The notes: generated by a model from the sequence alone, not told the origin. A stretch of DNA of 18,359 bases from Pseudomonadota bacterium (GCA_030608745.1 JAUWDQ010000015.1:1-18359), one strand, 5' to 3'. Shown: positions 1 through 8,299, counted from the first letter of the stretch. Numbers and translations: made by a program.

Positions 1-2
1 AT

Positions 3-1175
3 ATGTATGACTGTTTCGCCTTTCAAGGGATTACGGAAGGGTTGCGAAGCTTTGGCAAGGCCGTGGATGACGAGATTTTTGCCTGTATCATGTGTGGCTT
101 TTGCCGGGCGGGCTGCCCCGTATATAAGGAAACATCCCTGGAATCAAAGAATGCCCGCGGCAGGGTTATCTTGGCCTACAATATGCTAAAAGGGACGATT
201 GAACCATCGAAGGAACTGGCGGAAAGGTTCTATCAGTGTACTATGTGTTTGCATTGTAAGGCGACGTGCCCAGCAGGGGTCCAGGTAGCCGATGTCGTGG
301 AATCTGCTCGCAAAAGGTTGGTCGAGGCGGGATACCTCCCCGAGGTCCACAAAACCCTTTTGGAGAGCATCTCCAAATATGGTAACCCGCTAAATGAGCC
401 CTCCGAGAAGAGGACGGATGTCTATCCATCCACCTATGTCCATAAAGCCGCTGATACCTTGCTGTTTTTCGGGTGCGTCACCAGCTACCAGGATATTCAG
501 ATCGTCCCCAATACCATGGAGATTTTGGATAAAGCGCGCATCGATTACGCCACCATGGGCAACGAGGAACACTGTTGTGGGTACCTGGCTTACCTGGTGG
601 GCTCACCTCATTTCAAGGACTCTATGGATGAAAACCTGAAGCGGCTTTCCAGATTCAACCCCAAGACCATTGTGACCACTTGTGCCGGCTGTTACAGGAC
701 CTTCAAGCAAATTTATCCTCAATATTCCAATTTCAGCATCGAGGCCCTTCACGCCGTCGAATATTTCGAAAGGCTCATCAGTGAGGGAAAAATTTATTTC
801 AAGGACGGATTTTCCGGGAAAGCGGCTTACCATGATCCCTGTGATATTGGTAGACATATGGAGATCTACGAACCCCCCAGAAATATCCTGAAGCATATCC
901 CTGGTCTGGAGCTCGTGGAGTTTAAACAGAACCGAAATCTGGCCAACTGTTGTGGGGGTGGAGGCGGAATGAAGGGCTACGACAATGAACTGAGTTCGGC
1001 CCTTGCCTATAAGAGAATCACGGAGGCCTTGGATGTCGGTGCCGATATGGTCATTTCCGCATGTCCGGCTTGCAAGAGCAACCTCCATGTTGCCGCCGCG
1101 AGGCTGCGAAAGGAAAAGAAGGGCAAGATTAAAGTGATGGATATCACCGAGGTCGTGGCCCAGGGTATTGAATAG
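3..1175 (+). CDS. HdrD/GlcF-type (Fe-S)-binding oxidoreductase subunit
   Basis: Probable cytoplasmic or membrane-associated electron-transfer protein that passes electrons between a partner dehydrogenase or flavoprotein and a quinone, thiol or ferredoxin pool; the partner is not in view. The N-terminus has two 4Fe-4S ferredoxin motifs (Cys28/31/34/38 and Cys79/82/85/89). Two full cysteine-rich CCG domains follow: Cys158, Cys191-192, Cys227/230 and Cys280, Cys316-317, Cys354/357. This order is that of HdrD, GlcF and GlpC relatives, and about 390 residues is normal for the family. The ATG lies at the third base of the window, so no ribosome site can be checked and the true start could be further upstream. 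It converges on the acyl-CoA ligase with only 15 bases between the stop codons and no visible hairpin terminator. The class is clear; the substrate is unknown. Confidence 0.9.
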   Translation: MYDCFAFQGITEGLRSFGKAVDDEIFACIMCGFCRAGCPVYKETSLESKNARGRVILAYNMLKGTIEPSKELAERFYQCTMCLHCKATCPAGVQVADVVESARKRLVEAGYLPEVHKTLLESISKYGNPLNEPSEKRTDVYPSTYVHKAADTLLFFGCVTSYQDIQIVPNTMEILDKARIDYATMGNEEHCCGYLAYLVGSPHFKDSMDENLKRLSRFNPKTIVTTCAGCYRTFKQIYPQYSNFSIEALHAVEYFERLISEGKIYFKDGFSGKAAYHDPCDIGRHMEIYEPPRNILKHIPGLELVEFKQNRNLANCCGGGGGMKGYDNELSSALAYKRITEALDVGADMVISACPACKSNLHVAAARLRKEKKGKIKVMDITEVVAQGIE

Positions 1176-1190
1176 AGGGCCGACCCAACC

Positions 1191-2888
1191 TCATCGATGC
1201 TTTACCGCTATTTCATCCCCTAAGGCGTAACGCTTGATTTTCCTGGTGGACGTCTTTGGAAATGCTTCATCCCGAATCCGAAACTTTCTTACCCGTTTAT
1301 ATTCGGCCAAGTTTTTCCCGTATTTCTTGATTTCGGATTTGATGAGCTCCTCGATATCCCCAACGGACATCTGCTCGATTCCCCTCTCCTTCGCGTAGAG
1401 ATCCATGGCCTCCTGATTGCAATGGACGAGGGCATGGGCCTCCTCGACGAAAGGGGAAACTTTCTCTCCATAAACCATAACCTCTTCTATGTAAGGGCTT
1501 TTCAGGAGTTGCCGCTCCACTTCTTCCGGGTATACATTCTTCCCCTTTGCCGTGACGATGAGATTCTTCACCCTCCCCTTGACGGAGAGAAACCCCTCAT
1601 CATCTATAGATCCCAAATCGCCCGTGCGATACCACCCATCCACCAATGCTTCCTCGGTGGCCTCGGGGTTGTTGAGGTATTCCTTCATTACATGAGGTCC
1701 CTCCACCCATATTTCCCCTATCCCCTCTTCGTTAGGGTCGTGAATTCTAACCTTTACACCGGGAATCGGCTTCCCCACCGAGCCTTCCCTGATCATCCCA
1801 TCATATTCAAAGGAGATGACCGGTGAGGTCTCGGTTATTCCGTATCCTTGAAAGATCTTGATTCCCAGTTCCCTCATTCCCCTCGCGATTTCCGGGTCCA
1901 GGGCAGCTCCTCCGCTGATGAATCGGATATCCCTCCCCAATCCCCTTTGAATTCCTCTCTTCACTATCCCCCTCAAAAGCTTTGTACGGAACAACGTTCT
2001 GCTGAAGAGATTGGAATCTATTCTCCTCTTGATACGGTTGTACATTTTATCGTAGAGGGCGGGTACGCCCAAGACGAAATTGGGCTTCACCTCCTGAATA
2101 TTCGAGGCGACCTTCTTAAGGCCCTCGCAAAATGAGATGGTGCCCCCCATATAAATTGGGGCTAATATACCACAGGTAGCTTCGTAGACATGGTTGATGG
2201 GGAGGATGGATAAGGTATGGATCTCCTCATCGATCCCGGCATGTTCGACGAAGGATTGAATATTGGAGACAATATTCCGATTTGTTAACACGACCCCCTT
2301 TGGCCTCCCCGTGGTCCCCGATGTGTAGATAATTGCCATCACGTCATCCCGCTCCACCTTGTGATGGATGAAGGTTTCATTATGTCTTAGGTGATCGATG
2401 TCAACGTGCTTCACTCCGCCCATATCGGGGAAAGGGTAGCCCACCGACGCCTGGCCAACGCATTTGTCCCCCATCATGGGGTCTAGGAGAATCATCCTTT
2501 CCAATGAGGGGAGGAGATCGATCACCTCGTCCAGGGTTTCCAGGTAATCGCGGGAGAGGATGATGAACTTGGCCGAGGAGTCATCGAGGATGTGTTTTAT
2601 TTCGTCGGCCTTCAACTCCTTGTCGATGGGCACGACGATGCCCCCATTGAAGGCGATTCCGAAATAGGATATCACCCATCCTGGCCCATTGTGGGATAGT
2701 AGTGCGATTCGGTCTTTGGGCCTCATCCCGAGTTTAACCAATCCCGTACCAATATCTCTTGCCCATTCATAGAATTCACCATAGGTGATGCCCTTCCACT
2801 GCTCCTCGACCTTCCACCTCAGCATGGGTTTCTTCTCGAAACGCCTTGCATTATGCTCCAGTATCCTGGAAAGGGTAACTTTCTCCAC
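1191..2888 (-). CDS. AMP-forming acyl-CoA synthetase (long-chain fatty acid-CoA ligase family)
   Basis: Activates a carboxylic acid, probably a fatty acid, through an acyl-adenylate to the CoA thioester. The 565 residues carry the adenylate-forming motifs in order: the phosphate-binding loop YTSGTTGRPKG near residues 188-198, GYGITETSP near 348-356, YRTGDLG near 420-426, the hinge region VKGRVKNLIVTAKGK near 437-450, and a C-terminal TRKIKR carrying the expected catalytic lysine. The start is GTG, supported by an AGGAGG ribosome site about 8 bases upstream. It is the last gene of a minus-strand run, 24 bases after the histidine kinase, so it may share their transcript. The family is certain. 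Chain length is not readable from sequence, and a role in beta-oxidation or lipid synthesis is inference. Confidence 0.92.
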   Translation of the reverse strand: MEKVTLSRILEHNARRFEKKPMLRWKVEEQWKGITYGEFYEWARDIGTGLVKLGMRPKDRIALLSHNGPGWVISYFGIAFNGGIVVPIDKELKADEIKHILDDSSAKFIILSRDYLETLDEVIDLLPSLERMILLDPMMGDKCVGQASVGYPFPDMGGVKHVDIDHLRHNETFIHHKVERDDVMAIIYTSGTTGRPKGVVLTNRNIVSNIQSFVEHAGIDEEIHTLSILPINHVYEATCGILAPIYMGGTISFCEGLKKVASNIQEVKPNFVLGVPALYDKMYNRIKRRIDSNLFSRTLFRTKLLRGIVKRGIQRGLGRDIRFISGGAALDPEIARGMRELGIKIFQGYGITETSPVISFEYDGMIREGSVGKPIPGVKVRIHDPNEEGIGEIWVEGPHVMKEYLNNPEATEEALVDGWYRTGDLGSIDDEGFLSVKGRVKNLIVTAKGKNVYPEEVERQLLKSPYIEEVMVYGEKVSPFVEEAHALVHCNQEAMDLYAKERGIEQMSVGDIEELIKSEIKKYGKNLAEYKRVRKFRIRDEAFPKTSTRKIKRYALGDEIAVKHR

Positions 2889-2912
2889 CTTGACCTCCTC
2901 CTTGAAGAGCTC

Positions 2913-4025
2913 TTAAAGGATTTGAGTTCTGATTCTCCTTCTGCGATCCTTGGGCAGGAAAATAGAAAAACTGGTCCCCTTCCCCTGCTGACTCGATACC
3001 TGGATCGTTCCCCCCTGCTCCTTGATGATCCGATGAGCCGTTGTAAGATTAATCCCGACCCTATCCGGCTTGGTGGAGAAGAAGGGGTCGAAGATAGCCC
3101 CGAGGTTTCCCTCGGGGATGCCGCGACCCGAATCGGAGATCTCTATGCCAATGAAGTCACCCTTGGGAAATAACTTGACATGGATTGATCCACCTTCATT
3201 GACTGCTTCAAGGGCGTTATCCAAGATACAGGTGAGTGCTTTTGCCAAGAGGTCACCATCGATAAAAGGCATGGGATTCCAATTCGATCCCTCCACCTCA
3301 AAGTCAACGACCAACTGGTTTTGCGATGCTTTCCCCGAAAGAGATTTCAGCGAAGCTTCGATGATTTTCCGTATATTTTGCCGTCTATGAACCGGTTTCG
3401 GGAGGACGGCGAATTCCTGGACCTGGTTGATAATCGTTTCTAAGCGCCCTATCTCCTTCTCAATCCTCTTAAAGTAGAGGAATTGATCGCCTTGGGAAAT
3501 CCTCCTGGATATCCTTTTGGCAAAACCGCCTATGGATACGATGGGATTTCTGATTTTGTGGGCAATCCCCTCGGCCATCGTCCCCAGGCTCGCCAACCGT
3601 TGGGATTCTAAGTAATCCCGCTCCAATTCCTTCAATTTCTCGATCTCCTGAATGGTAAAGATAATTCTATTCCCATCCTTCTCTTCACCCTGATAAAGGG
3701 AGGTCTCTAATTTTACAAATATCCTCTTTCCAGCCTTATTTTGCAATAAGATCTCCCCCTTATATTCCCCTTCAACCCGGGTAATTTTCAAAATGTTGGG
3801 CAGGAAATTGACCAAATCATCGGGTAAGAACAGGGTTCCAATGGATTTGCCGATTGGTGGTCGAATGGCATAACCAAAGAGCTGTCTCGCCTTTTTGTTG
3901 AGAAAGAGCATCGTTCCAGAGGTATCGGTAATGATGATGGCATTTTCGATGAGGTCTATGGCCCGATGAAGAAAACCGGGAGTTATGGAAATCCCCCTCT
4001 CTTTTCCCTTCCGTATCCCAACCAT
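2913..4025 (-). CDS. soluble PAS-domain sensor histidine kinase
   Basis: Two-component sensor kinase of about 370 residues. A PAS domain spans roughly residues 18-130. It is followed by a short helical linker, a dimerisation/phosphoacceptor helix with His156 in a GIAHKIRNP H-box, and an ATPase domain with the N-box DNALEAV near 269, DSGRGIP near 298-304 and GTSFSIFLP near 350-358. No transmembrane segment is visible, so a cytoplasmic signal is likely. The frame stays open to 4196, but the ATG at 4025 is preferred: it has a GAGG site 6 bases upstream and lies 11 bases after the preceding gene, and the extra 57 residues would overlap that gene with no recognisable domain. No response regulator is adjacent, so the partner must be encoded elsewhere. 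The H-box has Lys where Glu is usual after His. Confidence 0.88.
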   Translation of the reverse strand: MVGIRKGKERGISITPGFLHRAIDLIENAIIITDTSGTMLFLNKKARQLFGYAIRPPIGKSIGTLFLPDDLVNFLPNILKITRVEGEYKGEILLQNKAGKRIFVKLETSLYQGEEKDGNRIIFTIQEIEKLKELERDYLESQRLASLGTMAEGIAHKIRNPIVSIGGFAKRISRRISQGDQFLYFKRIEKEIGRLETIINQVQEFAVLPKPVHRRQNIRKIIEASLKSLSGKASQNQLVVDFEVEGSNWNPMPFIDGDLLAKALTCILDNALEAVNEGGSIHVKLFPKGDFIGIEISDSGRGIPEGNLGAIFDPFFSTKPDRVGINLTTAHRIIKEQGGTIQVSSQQGKGTSFSIFLPKDRRRRIRTQIL

Positions 4026-4036
4026 CTTACGCCTCT

Positions 4037-4882
4037 TTATTCTCGTATTTCCTTCTGGACAGGTAAATCCACGTATTGAAGGAGCTCCCTGGGTGAGATG
4101 GCTATCCCATCCACAATGTGGGCTTCGATTTCCGAAAGCTCCCTTCCCAGGAGCCTGAGTTGTCTTCCAAATCGAAAAATCTCCAAAAGATCCCATCGAT
4201 GAGCGAGGGAGAATCGAAGGGCTCCTCTTAGGGTGGTTCTCCCATCAGGCCCCATCACCATTCCGTAGTCGATCTCTCGGGTAGATATATCATCTGAGAT
4301 CATCCGAAGGGCCATGACTGGAACATGGCGATTGCTCGCCTCGGCTGCTATAGCCGACCCTTCCATTTCGACGGCCTCTACCCCGAGTTCTCGACGAATT
4401 CGACACCGCTCCTCGAGCTTGAAGATAAAGGAAGGCACGGTTAGAACCTTCCCAATTTTAAATCTTATATCGTATTTCTCTAATATGTTCGAAGTGATAT
4501 CTATTAAACCCTTATCCAATGTATAGGTTTTTTCGACCTTGAGCGTCTCCATATCCTTAACCCAAAGGAAGTGGGTCGCCAACAAGATTTCCCCTATCTT
4601 GGCGGTCATATCTACTGATCCGGCCAAGCCAAAGGACAATATCGCTTGTGGAGAGAAGCGTTCTATCATATGAATGCATGCGTTCAAAGCCCGAATATTT
4701 CCGATGCCACTCTCGAACAGGACAAGCTCCTTCCCCGAAAAGTATCCACGCAAAAAGCGACCACTCCCCACCCTTCCCTTTTCGATCAGCTCAATTCTCT
4801 TCCTCAAAAACCCTATTTCGAGTCCGGTGGCCCCAATTATTCCGATAAGGCTATCGGTTCTCGGTTGATGGATGTGATTCAT
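4037..4882 (-). CDS. MTA/SAH nucleosidase-like protein (phosphorylase/nucleosidase superfamily)
   Basis: Likely hydrolyses the N-glycosidic bond of 5'-methylthioadenosine, S-adenosylhomocysteine or a related nucleoside such as futalosine. The N-terminus IGIIGATGLEIGFL aligns with the E. coli MTAN start and keeps the catalytic-site Glu (Glu22). The substrate-binding VEMEG motif is at residues 171-175 (Met173, Glu174) and the purine-contacting Asp is in ISDD at 197. At 281 residues it is about 50 longer than typical MTAN, the excess being a basic, helical C-terminal tail. Its ATG overlaps the stop of the upstream pseudouridine synthase by four bases (ATGA), indicating translational coupling. 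The fold and key residues are clear. The exact substrate (MTA/SAH, futalosine or hopanoid-related nucleoside) cannot be fixed. Confidence 0.75.
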   Translation of the reverse strand: MNHIHQPRTDSLIGIIGATGLEIGFLRKRIELIEKGRVGSGRFLRGYFSGKELVLFESGIGNIRALNACIHMIERFSPQAILSFGLAGSVDMTAKIGEILLATHFLWVKDMETLKVEKTYTLDKGLIDITSNILEKYDIRFKIGKVLTVPSFIFKLEERCRIRRELGVEAVEMEGSAIAAEASNRHVPVMALRMISDDISTREIDYGMVMGPDGRTTLRGALRFSLAHRWDLLEIFRFGRQLRLLGRELSEIEAHIVDGIAISPRELLQYVDLPVQKEIRE

Positions 4883-5619
4883 TTCCTCACACCATGGGCA
4901 GAGGTCCTTTTGCCCTTTAACTCATCGATCTCCTCCGACGTGAGATAACGGTACTTTCCCAACTTGAGATCGCCCAAGGTTAGGGAACCATAACGAATTC
5001 GCCTCAGCCTGATCACGGGATGGGATACTGCATCACACATCCTCTTGATCAATTTATTCCTTCCCTCATAGACGGTCAACCTCATCCATGAATTCCTCTT
5101 GAGCCTCTTGACGATGTGAACCTTTGCGGGAAGGGTGACTCCACCCTCGAGCGCTACCCCATCCCTTATCCTCCTCATCGCCCCTGGATCGGGAATTCCC
5201 TTCACCTTGACCAGGTATGTGCGGGGAATCCCATACCTGGGGTGGGTCAATCGATGATGGAGCTCGCCATCGTTGGTGAGGATGAGCAATCCTTCGGAAT
5301 CGAAATCGAGCCTGCCGACGGGATAGACCCTTTTCTTCTCCCCATGGAGAAAGTCTCGAATGGTAGGTCTTCCAAGGGGATCATCGAGAGTCGTAACACA
5401 CCCCCTCGGTTTGTTCAAAAGAAGGTATGCCTTGGGCTGAAATTTGCCGATCGGTTTCCCGTTAACCCTGATATGGTCCTTTCGGGGATCGGCCTTGAAA
5501 CCAAGATTTGTAACTACCACCCCGTTTACCTTTACCCTGCCCTCCATAATGAGTTTCTCGGCATGACGACGGGAAGCGTGGCCTGCTTTAGACATGATCT
5601 TCTGAAGTCGTTCCCTCAC
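4879..5619 (-). CDS. rluB: 16S/23S rRNA pseudouridine synthase, RluB/RsuA family
   Basis: Isomerises uridine to pseudouridine in ribosomal RNA. The protein has 246 residues. An N-terminal S4 RNA-binding domain covers about residues 1-60 (RLQKIMSKAGHASRRHAEKL start, VKVNG turn). The catalytic RsuA/RluB/RluE/RluF domain carries GRLDFDSEGLLILTNDG, with the catalytic Asp at about 105, and the late motif EGRNKLIKRM, a variant of the usual EGRNRQVRRM. The start is GTG, preceded closely by GGGGGAGG. The gene sits 22 bases after scpB; an scpA-scpB-rluB neighbourhood is common across bacteria, which supports the RluB assignment over RsuA, though substrate specificity is not proven by sequence. Confidence 0.88.
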   Translation of the reverse strand: MRERLQKIMSKAGHASRRHAEKLIMEGRVKVNGVVVTNLGFKADPRKDHIRVNGKPIGKFQPKAYLLLNKPRGCVTTLDDPLGRPTIRDFLHGEKKRVYPVGRLDFDSEGLLILTNDGELHHRLTHPRYGIPRTYLVKVKGIPDPGAMRRIRDGVALEGGVTLPAKVHIVKRLKRNSWMRLTVYEGRNKLIKRMCDAVSHPVIRLRRIRYGSLTLGDLKLGKYRYLTSEEIDELKGKRTSAHGVRK

Positions 5620-5641
5620 AGACCTCCCCCGCGGGACGGGG

Positions 5642-6208
5642 CTAAACGGGTTCTTGGGAATTAGTCTCCTCCATCCCCTTTCCCAACTCCTGGATTTCCC
5701 TTAAGGTTGGCAAGTTTGAGATGCTTTCGAGGCCGAAAAATTCGAGGAAATATTTGGAGGTTCCATAAACAATGGGCCTCCCGGGAATGGCCTTTCTCCC
5801 CATTATCCGAATCAAGTGCTTCTCCAGGAGGGCTCGGATGACCCAGCCAGAATCCACCCCTCTGATGGCCTCGATCTCCGCCCTGATAATGGGTTGTTTG
5901 TAAGCGATAATGGCCAATGTCTCCAAGGCCGCTTTTGTTAGTCTGGTCGCCTTGGTCTTCTTCGATTGCTGTATCCATTGCGCATATTCCGGCTTCGTCC
6001 GAAACTGAAATCCTTCAGCCACTTTCAGCAGATGAAAACTCCGATCCAATTGTCGATACTCCTCCACCAACTCATCGAGACAACCCTGAATTGTCCGCTT
6101 ATCTACATTCTCCAATACATCTTGGATGGAATCGATTCTCAAGGGATCCCCGGAGACGAAGAGCAAGCTCTCTATGATCGATTTCAGTCGCTTTCCTTCC
6201 ATTGGCAC
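5642..6208 (-). CDS. scpB: segregation and condensation protein B
   Basis: Kleisin-associated subunit of the SMC-ScpAB condensin, acting on the nucleoid in chromosome compaction and segregation. The 188 residues form the two winged-helix domains typical of ScpB: an N-terminal half starting LKSIIESLLFVSGDPL and a second half with TKAALETLAIIAYKQPI and EIEAIRGVDSGWVIRALLE, followed by GRPIVYGTSKYFLEFFGL. A GTG at 6208 was chosen because an AGGA site lies about 10 bases upstream; an ATG two codons later is the alternative. It begins 12 bases after hfq. scpA, its usual neighbour, is absent from this window. Confidence 0.92.
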   Translation of the reverse strand: MPMEGKRLKSIIESLLFVSGDPLRIDSIQDVLENVDKRTIQGCLDELVEEYRQLDRSFHLLKVAEGFQFRTKPEYAQWIQQSKKTKATRLTKAALETLAIIAYKQPIIRAEIEAIRGVDSGWVIRALLEKHLIRIMGRKAIPGRPIVYGTSKYFLEFFGLESISNLPTLREIQELGKGMEETNSQEPV

Positions 6209-6220
6209 GTTCGAGTATTC

Positions 6221-6460
6221 CTACCCCTTTTCATCGGGGATTTTCGTCCATTCCCTTTTTTCCCGAGGAAAGACAGATAAAATAGCATGCTTATAAATCA
6301 ATCGTTCGTTCTCATTTCTTACGATCAAGCTGAAATTATCGAAGCTGGTGATTTGCCCTTCGATCCTTTCTCCCGTGATGAGCTCAATGACTATGGTAAC
6401 CCTCTCCTTGCGCATTCTGTTGAGAAATTGATCCTGAATGTTAATGTGATTCCTAACCAT
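6221..6460 (-). CDS. hfq: RNA chaperone Hfq
   Basis: Sm-like hexameric RNA chaperone that promotes small RNA-mRNA pairing. The 79 residues begin with the usual INIQDQFLNRMRKERV stretch (proximal/rim RNA-binding face). The Sm1 strand region has GERIEGQITSFDNFSLIV, and the Sm2 motif reads YKHAILSVFP, matching the family hallmark YKHAI. Length is near the usual core size, with a short charged tail. The ATG is preceded by a G-rich AGGGGG site. It starts 9 bases after miaA; the miaA-hfq pair is an ancient proteobacterial linkage that supports both calls. Its presence implies base-pairing small RNAs in this organism. Confidence 0.95.
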   Translation of the reverse strand: MVRNHINIQDQFLNRMRKERVTIVIELITGERIEGQITSFDNFSLIVRNENERLIYKHAILSVFPREKREWTKIPDEKG

Positions 6461-6469
6461 TATGGCCCC

Positions 6470-7435
6470 CTATCCATTGATGGCTGTTCTGGCGGTATCG
6501 GGTTTGGGACTACCCCGCTCCAAGAACCGCTCAGCCATCTCAATGATTCGTCTCCTTCCGCCACGGTAATGAACCCATCGGACTTCCGGGTCACTCCGAA
6601 ACCATGTGAGCTGTCGTTTGGCGTAGGCCTTCGTTTCCTCCTTGATGAGGTGAATGGCTTCCTCAAAATCGCGCTCTCCACAGAGGTATTCCACCATCTG
6701 TTTATACCCCAATCCCTGCATGGATTTCAGGTGTCGGCCATATCCCATATTGAGTAACGATCTTACCTCCTCTCCTAATCCTCTCCTCACCATATAATCC
6801 ACTCTGTTGTCGATTCGGCGGTAAATATCCTCCCTCTCCCTCATCAAGCCGATCTTGAGCACCTCATAGGGACAATCCTTAAAAGCGTGGTTTTTCTGCC
6901 AGTGGGATAAAGGTATCCCAGTCTGCCGGTAAACTTCTAGCGCACGGATTACCCTCAACATATCGTTGGGGTGGAGCCTCGATGCCGAGGTGGGGTCGAT
7001 CTCCCTCAATTCATCCCAAAGGAATGCCCTTCCAAGGCAATCAGCCTTCTCCCTCAGTTCTTGCCGCAAGGGCTGATCGGCATCAGGTGAGGGGAACAGA
7101 CCACGGAGGAGAGCCTTTATATATAACCCCGTCCCACCGGCGATGAGGATATTCTTTTCTCCTCTTTGTAATACATCGATAACTCCCCTCGCCCTCTCCT
7201 TATATTTGGCAGCACTATACGTTTCATCCGGAAAGATGATATCGAGCAAGTGATGTGGAATACGTCTGCGATCTTCGAGGCTTGGTTTGCCCGTGCCGAC
7301 ATCCATGTACCTGTATATTTGCATAGAGTCGGCACTGATGATCTCGGCGTTGATTTTGGAGGCTATCTCCATGGCCACCTGGGACTTTCCAGAGGCAGTG
7401 GGTCCCACGATGGCGATGAGGCGCGGCTTATCCAT
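6470..7435 (-). CDS. miaA: tRNA dimethylallyltransferase
   Basis: Transfers a dimethylallyl group to the N6 of adenosine 37 of tRNAs reading UNN codons. The P-loop GPTASGKS is at residues 11-18. Family motifs follow: IISADSMQIYRYMDVGTGKP, HHLLDI, AGGTGLYI, LHPNDMLRVIRALEVYRQTG and, near the C-terminus, ETKAYAKRQLTWFR. The ATG at 7435 (321 residues) places the P-loop at its normal distance from the start. A TTG thirteen codons earlier also keeps the frame, but no homologous sequence is expected there. Neither start has a good ribosome site. It is the first gene of the miaA-to-acyl-CoA ligase run. Confidence 0.95.
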   Translation of the reverse strand: MDKPRLIAIVGPTASGKSQVAMEIASKINAEIISADSMQIYRYMDVGTGKPSLEDRRRIPHHLLDIIFPDETYSAAKYKERARGVIDVLQRGEKNILIAGGTGLYIKALLRGLFPSPDADQPLRQELREKADCLGRAFLWDELREIDPTSASRLHPNDMLRVIRALEVYRQTGIPLSHWQKNHAFKDCPYEVLKIGLMREREDIYRRIDNRVDYMVRRGLGEEVRSLLNMGYGRHLKSMQGLGYKQMVEYLCGERDFEEAIHLIKEETKAYAKRQLTWFRSDPEVRWVHYRGGRRRIIEMAERFLERGSPKPDTARTAING

Positions 7436-7445
7436 ACAATAACAG

Positions 7446-7474
7446 AGTCTAATCGATTGGGTACAATACTTCAA
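7446..7474 (-). promoter_or_regulatory. possible promoter for miaA operon
   Basis: On the minus strand TTGAAG (7474-7469) and TAGACT (7451-7446) are 17 bases apart, each four of six to the sigma-70 consensus. A start about 7 bases downstream would leave almost no leader before the miaA ATG at 7435, which would fit the absence of a ribosome site. Weak evidence. Confidence 0.3.
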
Positions 7475-7492
7475 GGAGAAATTGTCTGAAGA

Positions 7493-7847
7493 TTCCTAAG
7501 TTTTCAGGAGAACACCGTTGTTCCTGAGCGGTTTATCTGGTTTATTTGGTTTATTCCGTTTATTCGGTTTAGATCGCTTGTAGGGTTTTATTGGGTGGTC
7601 CGCTGCCCCTGGGCGAAATCTGTTTGAGAATTAGAATGATGGAATATCTTATTTGGAGTATTGGAATAATGGAATGATGGGTTTAGAAGAAAAAAAAGAA
7701 TTACTAAGCCTTTTCGTTTTTGATACCCAATATTCCATCATTCCAACATTCCATCAATCCATCGGCTTACTATCCCAGCTGAGGCAAAGCTACTGAGGCC
7801 CCCATATAATCAATGGGTTCAACATACTCCCTTCAAAAGTCAGGAAA
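7493..7847. mobile_element. MITE-like inverted-repeat element, copy A
   Basis: About 355 bases without coding potential between miaA and the fis-like gene. The left end, starting TTCCTAAGTTTTCAGGAGA, is an imperfect inverted match to the right end near 7829-7847 (about three quarters identical). The left end shares AGAACACCGTTGT with the element at 10382, and the right end shares TATCCCAGCTG, ATCAA..GGTT and the terminal TCAGGAAA. Inside are arms rich in ATTCCATCATTCC on one side (7723-7760) and their complement, GGAATAATGGAATGATGG, on the other (7663-7680), so much of the element can fold back on itself. There is no transposase; if mobile it would be moved by one encoded elsewhere. Confidence 0.6.
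7530..7573. repeat. imperfect tandem GGTTTATTT repeat
   Basis: Five adjacent, slightly varied 9-10 base units on the pattern GGTTTATnn (GGTTTATCT, GGTTTATTT, GGTTTATTC and variants) lie inside copy A of the inverted-repeat element. The other copy lacks this block, so it is a local expansion or insertion. No function can be assigned. Confidence 0.7.
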
Positions 7848-7940
7848 CTTCCGCAAATTGGGGGAGCACTGAAGAGTCCTCAAAATGTTCTGAGAATTCA
7901 CAAAAAAACTCTTGCCATCTATCTTTAATTGTATTAAGAA

Positions 7941-8191
7941 TGATGTCATTGTAAAAAGTCGAAATAAGACGGCAAAGAAAAAAGACCCAGATGCAAGGCG
8001 CGCAAATCCTGAGGAATGAGGTGTACATAGAAGTACGCTGCAGTGATTTACCCTGTTAAATATTTTCTTTGTTTGATGTTACTGTTTTCAAACAGCTTCT
8101 ATATCCCATATCTCTTGATATGGCTGCCTTCAATTTAACAGGGCAGGGGATGAAGCGGAACGCAGCAGATGGACTTTTTACGAAGCCGTCA
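7941..8191. mobile_element. MITE-like element with GTAAAAAGTC terminal inverted repeats
   Basis: A noncoding segment of 251 bases bounded by 20-base inverted repeats at 7941-7960 and 8172-8191. Sixteen of 20 positions agree, including the perfect core GTAAAAAGTC. A hairpin GTGTAC/GTACGC lies near 8021-8036. The sequence between the ends resembles short dispersed elements that I recall being common in deltaproteobacterial genomes; that resemblance is from memory, not a search. The middle is interrupted by a second structured segment. No open reading frame of note is present. Confidence 0.65.
8051..8143. repeat. nested structured segment with perfect 11-bp inverted ends
   Basis: Bounded by CCCTGTTAAAT (8051-8061) and its exact inverse ATTTAACAGGG (8133-8143). 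Inside are two perfect hairpins: CTGTTT/AAACAG at 8082-8095 and CCATATC/GATATGG with a TCTT loop at 8106-8123. The arrangement suggests a small element inserted into the surrounding one, or a highly folded RNA or DNA structure. Confidence 0.55.
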
Positions 8192-8299
8192 AGAATAGAT
8201 TGAAATTTTTCTCTTAAATGGACCCCCTTTCCCCCTTTCAAGAGGTCACGGGTTTAAAACCCTTCACGCTTCTTGGAATACATTTCGATAGGATCGATC

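Noticed and set aside
603..1088. Minus-strand 161-codon frame inside the Fe-S protein gene
   Set aside because: It is antisense to a gene with complete cysteine motifs, and the translation resembles no family.
4026..4196. 57-residue N-terminal extension of the histidine kinase
   Set aside because: It lies over the coding end of the nucleosidase-like gene and has no domain; a good ribosome site supports the internal ATG at 4025.
7530..7573. CRISPR-like array in the GGTTTAT repeats
   Set aside because: Units are only 9-10 bases, adjacent, with no spacers and no cas genes.
8051..8143. Integron attC-like site (GTTAAAT and ATTTAAC core boxes around hairpins)
   Set aside because: The boxes match the core consensus, but their order is reversed: attC needs RYYYAAC first and GTTRRRY last, while here GTTAAAT comes first on either strand. 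There is no integrase or cassette array.
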